This document shows, piece by piece, positions 56,411 to 64,000 of a DNA stretch of 64,000 nucleotides. Under the pieces are notes generated by a model. The model was not told the DNA's origin. It did no database searches and saw nothing but the letters and a program-made list of their open reading frames with translations. The DNA is taken from the NCBI RefSeq assembly GCF_026151205.1, contig NC_087077.1, positions 5,294,483 to 5,358,482 of the forward strand, given 5' to 3'. Made by a program: the position numbers and the translations under genes. Source of the DNA: Bolinopsis microptera (taxonomy: Eukaryota > Ctenophora > Tentaculata > Lobata > Bolinopsidae). Numbering within the stretch: position 1 is the first letter of the stretch; every line of letters starts with the position of its first letter.

Positions 56411-59400
56411 TGGGCCGCGCTCAGCCTGTCATTCCGCCAAATCTATATTCGGGCTGAGTGATTTACGACCTCCATCGCCTCAGAAAAAATGGCAGTACGC
56501 TCATTGGAAGTTGATGTGCGCGTGACCAGCATTCACGTGATCATTTAGAACCAATTGGGGCCTCAGAAAAGACACGTGCACGCAAACTGCCAATTGGAGA
56601 AAAGTAACGTATTAGCTAGAGGAGCCGCGCGATGAGTTAGATTGTAAAATTTGATTATTGGATTGTAAAATCGAGCGATATGAGTGTCATCAGTGATGTG
56701 CTGCTCACTGCACCTCGTGTTATCACACTGCACAGTTACATCGGTACCTCCTTCATGTTTATGTTGTTCCTGTAGTTAAAATATATTTTGATGACCTTTT
56801 CTTGCTCGTACGACATTTTTTAAAAATCGTCCAGTTGTCTACACTTGTTTATATTTAGCTGCCCGACATTTACTTCGTTTAAAGACCCTAGCGAAAGATG
56901 TTAGCTTTACTTAATATCAAAGTAACATGGTCATGTCATGACTACCACTCTGATGAGGGTTGGTTTAGTTTGTCAATCAGTTTGCAGTTATATCTGAAGA
57001 TTTTCTTTTATATACTCATGATATGCATTTGAATTAAATTTCCGAACTAAGGTCGTGTTACTTAAATCCAAATCAAGAGGTTCAGGGTACTAGAAGGAAC
57101 AAAATATGTCAGATTGATGTTGACCATTATACTGTCTGTTTGTTATAGTTTTTATTTCTTTCGGACTGCCTGTTCGGGCCCGGCTACTTTTTGTCGTTTT
57201 CAAAGAAGGCCTGTGATCGAAAGAAATCTCTTAGATGTGATCTATAGATTAGTTCTGCCCTGCACCTTTTTCCTTGACAGTTAGTGTCAAAATTCTGAAT
57301 TGGATCGTAGAAAAACACTTTAATGGTCTGATATTCATACTGTACAATCTTTGATGATGGATTAAGATATTTAATCCTAGTTATTACTTATTTAATAGAT
57401 TGCATTGTGATGGAAATCATGTGTTCTCGTACTCTATATTAGTCACTTTGTCCTTAATCCTAGATGTTGTAAAATATTTAGTTTGTTTTAACATTTTTGC
57501 AAGAATAGATTAGTCTCCCTGAATTGAAATCGGGAGTTAATCTATATTATACATTATCCTTTATTGTGAAATGCTTTGAGAGCGTCATAATTTGTTGTGT
57601 CTGATCTCACATATCAGTAGTGTGGATCAAACCAAACGTTTGATTTGTTTCTGTTAGTATCTGTGCTTTGTTTAACCACAGGATACTTTTTTTCCCAAAT
57701 TTTACAGTCATCCTCCCAGACAATTACATTCTATATTATGTTATCTTTTACAGAGTATTGTATAGCTCATCTAAATGGGCTTGTGTAAAAATCTCAAATT
57801 TAATAAATAACATTTTCTAATTGATGTATAGCCAAGACGAGTTCGTTAGTGTTCTCCTTGGTAATTTCATCTTAAATTCCTGTTTAATTCCTGTTTAATT
57901 CCTGTTTAATTCCTCTTTAATTCCTCTTTAATTCCTCTTTAATTCCTCTTTAATTCCGTGTGTTATTGTCTAATGTCTCTTGACCCCACCTTAAAGAAAC
58001 ACCGGTTACTGCTAGTGTTAGTAATTTCACACAATGGGAGTCAAGAGGCTTATTTCATCAACCATCTAGTCTGTTAGCACTTGTTTTGGTCAACGGAACA
58101 ACACAAGTGAAATATGATTCTTTGTTTCTGTTATCAGTGCTTGCTTTTACCTGAGGACCCCAGGCTATTATGTTCATTAATAGAGATTAGGCGGAATGAC
58201 AGGCTGAGCGCGGCCCAGTTAGTGCGATTCTTTCAATTTTGCCTAGGTCTAACTTCCATATCAGTTCAGATCGCCTTTGTGTGTTGTGCACTTGTGCCGT
58301 TCTTTTATGATATTCAACGATCACTCTGTGGTCTATAGTTCATAATTCGTTCTTTATCTATCCGTCTGCCAATCAAATATTTTTGTAGTTTGTACAGTGT
58401 TGGTGGACAAGTTTTTAGCGTAGGTGTAAAATGATTTGAACGTTCAATATATCTGTTATTGCATCCGGATCACGTATACTTTCAACTTTTACTTTTATGA
58501 CGAAGCCTCTTGTAGTGAAGGTTTGATCTCAGAGTCAACTAAACCATAAACAGTCTTCTAAGAATAATTAGTTAAAATATAGCTTCACTCATTTGTACTG
58601 GTTCCGGCTATCTCGTGTGTTTTAAGTTTCAAATCCCCGTGTTCTGTTCTCAGGAAGCTGCCGTTAAATATTTTGTCTCGGAATTTAATAAACTTCATCT
58701 TTCAGTCGTACAATCCACAATATATTTCGATAGTGATACTGACTCTGAGATATATGCTGAGAGCTCGCATTATTTCTTACTATCTAGTACCTGATTATAT
58801 ATTGATATTTACCTGGGATAGGACAGGCGTTTGTGATCACTGACACAATTTATATCGTGTAATATCATAACTTTAGAAATCCTTGTATATCCCCTTGCCT
58901 GTTCTTTGTCACAAATTTTAGGCAAACAACTGTTTAATCCAAATTTATTGTTTCGAATTCGAATTTGCCACTCTTGCAACTCCTGTAACTCATAAATTTA
59001 ATGAGGGACACCTGCCAATTTATCAATATCGATAAAAAAATATAACATTTGTTTGCTCGCATTATTTCTTAAGTTCTTTATCTTACTATCTCATGCCTGA
59101 TTATAGACTTTGCCACCTAATAGTCCTGTTTTTTACACCTGTTGTTTTTGTACGGCACCACCGTAAAGTTTTCCACCGTAGAGTCTTACGCCATAGATTC
59201 CCAGACCCACTTACATTCACCGTGTAGATCTCCTGTAAGACTAAGACTAAGAGTAAGAACATTTTAAACTCTGTTACCATTGAGACAGTTTCAAGTAGAA
59301 CGAGTCACCGTGTAAAATAAACCGTACTATTATAGCTGATCATTGGCTGTTTATGACATAGAATACTATTCACCGACGTTTTTAGCAAACTTCGGTAAAA

Positions 59401-59440
59401 TCATTAACCATTGCAAAACCCACCCTAACAACCGCTGCCG
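56411..59440. other. T-rich noncoding stretch
   Basis: The plus strand is strongly T-rich from about 56,750 on, with TTAATTCCT repeats. No ORF is convincing. It resembles a long 3' UTR or noncoding RNA more than protein-coding DNA, but no transcript end is evident. Confidence 0.4.
57875..57957 (+). repeat. 11-bp repeat TTTAATTCCTG/TTTAATTCCTC, about eight copies
   Basis: Four units end in G, then four end in C: two variant blocks side by side, as expected if one base change spread by local duplication. Confidence 0.85.
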
Positions 59441-59452
59441 CTCTTCTTCCCT

Positions 59453-59467
59453 CGTTGCTATGGCAAC
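59453..59467. promoter_or_regulatory. RFX X-box (GTTGCTATGGCAAC)
   Basis: Matches the palindromic RFX consensus GTNRCC-ATGG-YAAC at all but one position. X-boxes drive ciliary genes and sit close to their start sites. No coding exon is recognised nearby. Confidence 0.5.
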
Positions 59468-59469
59468 AG

Positions 59470-60895
59470 ACCCCTGACCCAGGAAGAAGGTGAGGGATAT
59501 CGTTTACTGGCGTGCACATTACTTCAGTTATTTAGTGGTCCTTCGTTGTTCTTTGTTGTAGCGCAGCCCTGGCTGCTTGGCTGATCGTCTAGGGGTCTAG
59601 GTGTTTGCTAATTTATTTAATTCCATTATTAGCTAATGTTTCGTCATGAGTTTGTTATTACGAGCTGGACGGCTACATTAGAGTGGGAGGGAAATCCCCT
59701 CGAATTAAAGGTCTCGAGAGTATTATGGAAATACGTGCACTCAGATTCATAGATTTGACCAAAACACAAGCTGGTCTATAAAATGATTCTACATGAACGA
59801 CACTCAAGAGTGAGCCGATGAACCTCTAAAATATCTCTGTTGTGACCTGAGTACAAAGTAAATGGCCCTGTCCAAATGCTCCACTACACGGATATTTCAC
59901 GAGTATTTGACGATTCATAACTATGAACCAATTAACTCACTAGTTCATGTGGAGAATTAAACGGGAGTAAACTTGGAATCATTAGATCTACAGAACAACT
60001 AATAGGCTTTTAATTTCGAGGTTTGCAAAAAATCAATAGTGAAAGTAGTCATGTACAGAAATCCAAAGATATCTTTTCTAATCTTCTATTTCGACAAATA
60101 ACTAGAAAATTCCTAAACCCTAAATCACTAAGGAAACCAAACCGGTCCATACCGGGATAATCTGTCCCGACCACGTTCAAAATCCAATTCCCAGGATGCA
60201 ACTTTCACGTGATACAAAAAATAGCTGAGACTGTCAACGAGCTTATAGACGGCTGGGTCGAAACAGAAAACAAAAACCTTAGTTTTTGTACCATTTCACG
60301 GCATGTTTTAGTATTTTCACTCCACGAAAACGGCCGTTTCGCCCGCAGTTCGATGACAGTCCCAGCCTGTTTCCCAGGCAAACTACTAGGCGAGGACATT
60401 TTAATCAATTTACAGTGTGCAGTAATACTAAGGTATCTTTAAAATATTTTAGTCTACGAAAATGTTATGTAATCTAAGATAAATATTTAATTTCCCGATC
60501 AATTTTTAAGAATTTAAGACTTATTATTCACTGACCCTACATTGTTAACAGTAACTATTAGTCGAAAACCGCTATAGTGAATCAAGAGACGCCAGATCTC
60601 ATTGCCCTCTGGTTTATAAGAATACCTGATACAGATAATAATAATATATTTTCCAAATATCTGCACAGTGTTTGGTGATCAAACACCTCTTTCGAGGATT
60701 TGCCATCACTTTTAGTTTTCGACTTATGGTACGGTAACTTTGTTCAAATCACTCACTTCCCCGCCTGTTTACGAAGGGCCGTTTTTTGCTTTGTTTAATC
60801 AAAAAATGGTTTAATTTGTATCATTATGATCTCTAACACCCTATAACTACTGATGAATGTTTATTATTATTGACAATATATGTAGGGTGAATGGT
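59470..60895. other. Intergenic downstream of the X-box
   Basis: AAGAAG|GTGAGG at about 59487 could be a donor of a noncoding first exon. The overlapping ORFs at 60205-60477 are unconserved in appearance. Confidence 0.35.
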
Positions 60896-61050
60896 TGCCG
60901 AGCGTGCTAAATCACTCTACAGTCAACCTTCAAGATTTTTCTAAAAAGCCCCCCGACAGTTGGAACGCTGATTCCGAATCACCCCTCATGACATTAAAAT
61001 GCTCCCCTGGCGAGATATTGGCGAATAGCTGTCTTGATCACGTGATATGT
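60896..61050. repeat. Dispersed repeat, short copy (internal deletion)
   Basis: Same order of landmarks as 56018-56410 (GAGCGTGCTAAATCACTCTA, CGCTGATTCCGAATCACC, AAATGCTCCCCTGGCGA, TTGATCACGTGA) but about 240 bases shorter. The overlapping 80-codon ORF is therefore not a gene. Confidence 0.7.
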
Positions 61051-63217
61051 CCATTATATAAGGAAATTGGTCAAATATCTCGCTCTAAAGGGTTAGGGTT
61101 TTGGCATATGCTTTTGTTAGAGATTGGGTTGGATTAGGGTTGGAATCAGATTATAGGGTTATTCATGGCCACCTAGAGAACAGGTTTCAAAAGTCACGTG
61201 ACAGTCGAGTGTAGAGTGATTAATCATCATCCAATGATTTCAGCCATCTACATATTATTTGGAGATCCCCAGGGTGCCTGTATCCATCTAAACGATGGTA
61301 CCGGTTACCGGTACTCTTATAGGGTGTGAGACTCAACGACGTAAGACTCTACGGCGGCGCAGTAGAGACTAGGACTCTACGGCGGGAAATATTTGTTTCA
61401 TATTTTCGATCAAAATAGATAGAATTCCATATCAAATTAGGGTGCCCATGGTTACAGGAAATGTTCTTCGAAAGTAAGCTTTTATCTCATCAAGAAATAT
61501 TTATCTTGACCTATGATACAGCCGATGAAATGAAACACTGATTTGAACACATATCAGCGGGTTGAACTTATCTGAAAACGATAGTCATACTGTACTATAC
61601 ATTATAGATATTCCTGGGTCGTTAATATCATGCAAACTTTCAAATGTAAACAGCGAGTGCATTTAAGAGTGTCTCAAGCCGTAGAGTCCGGACGCCGAAA
61701 TGAATTGTTTTGAATAAGTTCAAGCAAATTCAGCCAAAATCTGTGTTGTTATTTCTTTGACTCCAGAAACTTCCTAAAAGTAAACCCATGAGTATATTTA
61801 TTTGACCTTTTAAAAGCAACTTATGGTCTGAACAGAGCTGAAGGGTACCTTAGCAACGCCACAGCAACACCATTGTAACGCCATAGTGGTCCCCTAGCAA
61901 CATCGTAGCAATTCTTAGAAAATAAAGCTAAAAGACAGGAAGCTGCTGTAATATACCTGACAATGATAATTTCTATTTGTAGCACACCTTGACACACGTT
62001 GCTGCACTTCTAAAAATTGTCTGCATGAGTTCTTAATAATTCTTATTAGTTCTTCCTAATGAGACAGACTTCCTATCGTATCTATACAAAGCCGTGTTTA
62101 GCCGGACAAGTATAAACGTCATAATATGCTAAAGTAAATCAATGCTGACAGATCCAGACGCGATGATACATACAAAACTACTTAGAATTGCTTAAAGATG
62201 ACTCGTTTCCATGCATACGGGCAATGTAATTTGAGGTCTGTGGCTGAACCCATTCACTCTACCTATATTTTCAATAGTAATCTATGTTACTAGTAACAAT
62301 AGGGTGGATGGGATTAAAATCATGCAAATTAAGCCATTTTTTAGTAAAAAGCAGTGAAAGTGAAATATCATGACAGTTTTCAGTAATTGTTCCTCACCGG
62401 CAAGTGTGGATCCGACCAGCTCCTTGACAGAGGTCCGGATTTACGTACAACCAACGAAAGGTTGTTTTTAAAACTTTGTTTTGATTCGTCGCATCATCCC
62501 ATGGAAGCAATTGATCTAGATTGGGCGGAACTGTCGGGCAGAACTGTCAGTAGTTACATATAATGAGATTTTAGTGACGATGTAGTTTATTATACGATCG
62601 TCACTAAAATCTATCTTTGGATTGACCGCTGATTTTGGCAGCCAGCTGAATTGCAAAACCTTTTACTCTTTAACATATCATAACCTCAACTAAAATACTT
62701 ACTTGTCTGTCTTTTCGGCTATATTTATGAAATTATATCAATATCTATCGTAACTGTGTTACTTCAACTTGCGCGTAACCATGGCAATTGGTTACGTGGT
62801 GTGTTACTCTGATTATGGCTCATCATGTTTGTTATTAATGCTGCTTATTTCGTTTTTAATGTTTTCAAAACTTTGTTTAACCCTTTCCCTATCATTTTAG
62901 CTAAGTTCTATCTCTCCCAGCTCCCTCGTCGAGATACTTCTTTTTGTCAACTGTGACGGGCCCGCTCAAGGTAAAATATTCACTATCACAATATTAAGTT
63001 TGCTATAAAATTTGCAGATCAGCTTGCGAGAGCCACAAACAGTGTTTTTAATGAAATATGTCTATAACTTGGGAGTAAAAGGCCACTGAAATTTCGTATC
63101 GTCTAACCTGAACAAGCGATCAGTTTGGAAAGAAAAACCGTTTGATTCATTCTGTCTTCTGATTGGCTGAAAACTGTATACTACATTTTTTATCTTTTTA
63201 CAACCCCCCATTTACAG
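61051..63217. other. Intergenic
   Basis: Holds GTCACGTGAC (61192), CCGTAGAGTC fragments (61340-61385, 61680) related in inverse orientation to 59160-59190, and a perfect 15-bp hairpin GATTTTAGTGACGAT (62567-62611). No gene seen. Confidence 0.45.
62776..62790. promoter_or_regulatory. RFX X-box-like site (GTAACCATGGCAAT)
   Basis: One base off the X-box consensus. It lies 430 bases upstream of the candidate coding exon at 63218. Confidence 0.35.
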
Positions 63218-63295
63218 ATGGCCGCGGAGAGAGCAGTAAAGACAGAAGCTGAAGAGGACGATATAGAAGCAGGAGGGTCATTACGTATGGAATAA
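63218..63295 (+). CDS. Candidate first coding exon, interrupted by an in-frame TAA
   Basis: A polypyrimidine tract and TTTACAG directly precede ATG (63218), followed by MAAERAVKTEAEEDDIEAGG SLRME and TAA at 63293-63295. The same frame stays open after the stop (VNLTMRKKAAEVFG) up to a good donor, TTTTTG|GTGAGAT at 63336. Alternatively the exon ends earlier at TTAC|GTATGG (63285). An inverted CCAAT box (GATTGGCTG) lies about 60 bases upstream. The protein family is not recognised, and it may be chance. Confidence 0.25.
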   Translation: MAAERAVKTEAEEDDIEAGGSLRME

Positions 63296-63335
63296 GTGAA
63301 TCTGACGATGAGAAAAAAAGCTGCTGAAGTTTTTG

Positions 63336-64000
63336 GTGAGATAAACGAGAAACCTGTCGTACGTGCGATTACTCGATAGTCGATAAGTTACCAAACTTTT
63401 CTGGCTTGATTAGACGATATTTTCTGACAATCTTGGATATTATTACAGCCTAGCTGTTATACTTTTAGTTTAATACCATCCTCTAACCCCTCCGGCCTCC
63501 ATACTCGATATTATGTTATTATTTGTAAAATTAGTGATATCCCAGGTTTAAAGCTAATGGTACTGGTAGTTTTGCTTTTGGTATTTGAGACGGACTTTGG
63601 GAACTAAAACTTTCTTTGAAAACCCCTCTAAACAGGTAAAACTGCATAGTTAGTGTGTCACTCAAACATTGGGGGGGGGGGGGGGGGGGGCAACCATATT
63701 AAAGTATATTAAAATATAGGATTTTTTCCGATTTTGACCCGGATATCTCCTTGGAGGCCTACATCAACAATTTTTGCCGGCACAATAAGCTTGAAATGCA
63801 ATTCTTAATCGATTCCAAAAAGTTCTTGCAAAAATATTGAAAACTGATAGAGTTATTTCAATTTTAATAAAGTCATAATTTTGGCTAGTATTCCGAACCG
63901 AGATAATATTATGTGCAATTTTCCCAATTTTTTTCATAGAGGTCTTTTTACTTAGTAATCACTATATTCAACAAACACTGAGGTATATCTTTCACATAGA
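63336..64000. other. No gene seen; possibly intron of the candidate gene
   Basis: AT-rich with a G20 tract. If 63218 is a real first exon, this is its first intron. Confidence 0.35.
63671..63690 (+). repeat. G20 homopolymer
   Basis: Uninterrupted run of 20 G; length may be uncertain. Confidence 0.9.

Noticed and set aside
57149..57232. Possible structured RNA: ATTTCTTTCG pairs with CGAAAGAAAT around GTTCGGGCCCGGC
   Set aside because: The 10-bp stem with ~60-base loop does not match tRNA, 5S, U6 or any RNA I know; could be chance in T-rich DNA.
60205..60477. Three overlapping ORFs of 63-77 codons on both strands
   Set aside because: None has a domain, good start context or splice signals in the right phase.

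Overview
The window looks like AT-rich nuclear DNA from an animal. Three things point that way: a spliced mitochondrial glycine dehydrogenase gene with GT-AG introns, an intronless rhodopsin-class GPCR and an intronless 12-segment MFS carrier, all among non-LTR retrotransposons, small inverted-repeat transposons and minisatellites. The sequence alone does not give the phylum. A marine invertebrate is a guess from the type of repeats and GPCR.

Layout. 1-15,922: no convincing gene. It holds degenerate repeats, several clusters of CCAAT boxes with regular spacing, short perfect palindromes, and near the right end two GGCCC hairpin modules. 15,923-44,347 (minus strand): one complete gene, GLDC, the P protein of the glycine cleavage system. 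I assembled it by hand as 21 exons whose phases all agree, giving 1013 residues with targeting peptide, PLP lysine and C-terminus intact. Its intron 10 (13.5 kb) contains two intronless genes: a GPCR on the opposite strand (29,438-30,412) and an UNC93-like MFS protein on the same strand (31,451-32,752). The same intron holds a 4-kb Tc1/mariner-pogo-like inverted-repeat element enclosing an internally deleted CR1-like LINE, two related MITEs and another reverse transcriptase fragment. Intron 2 holds an 875-bp foldback element.

44,348-48,567: GLDC upstream region, a LINE C-terminal fragment, a 609-bp transposon with an 8-bp target duplication carrying a GC-rich palindromic insert, and a minus-strand transposon ORF fragment. 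48,582-54,800 (plus): an apparently intact LINE with three consecutive ORFs joined by short stop/start overlaps. The second ORF has a coiled coil and a degenerate SGNH-esterase-like domain; the third has APE endonuclease, reverse transcriptase and a zinc-finger-like tail. 54,801-64,000: repeats, T-rich noncoding DNA, a near-perfect RFX X-box, and at 63,218 a weak candidate first coding exon with an in-frame stop.

The most unusual pattern is in GLDC. Tandem repeats repeatedly start at or within tens of bases of its splice sites (donors of exons 6, 10, 11 and 12; acceptors of exons 8 and 19). In some cases the repeat unit itself carries a splice-site-like sequence. The three-ORF LINE and the 609-bp element are the next candidates for something not described before.
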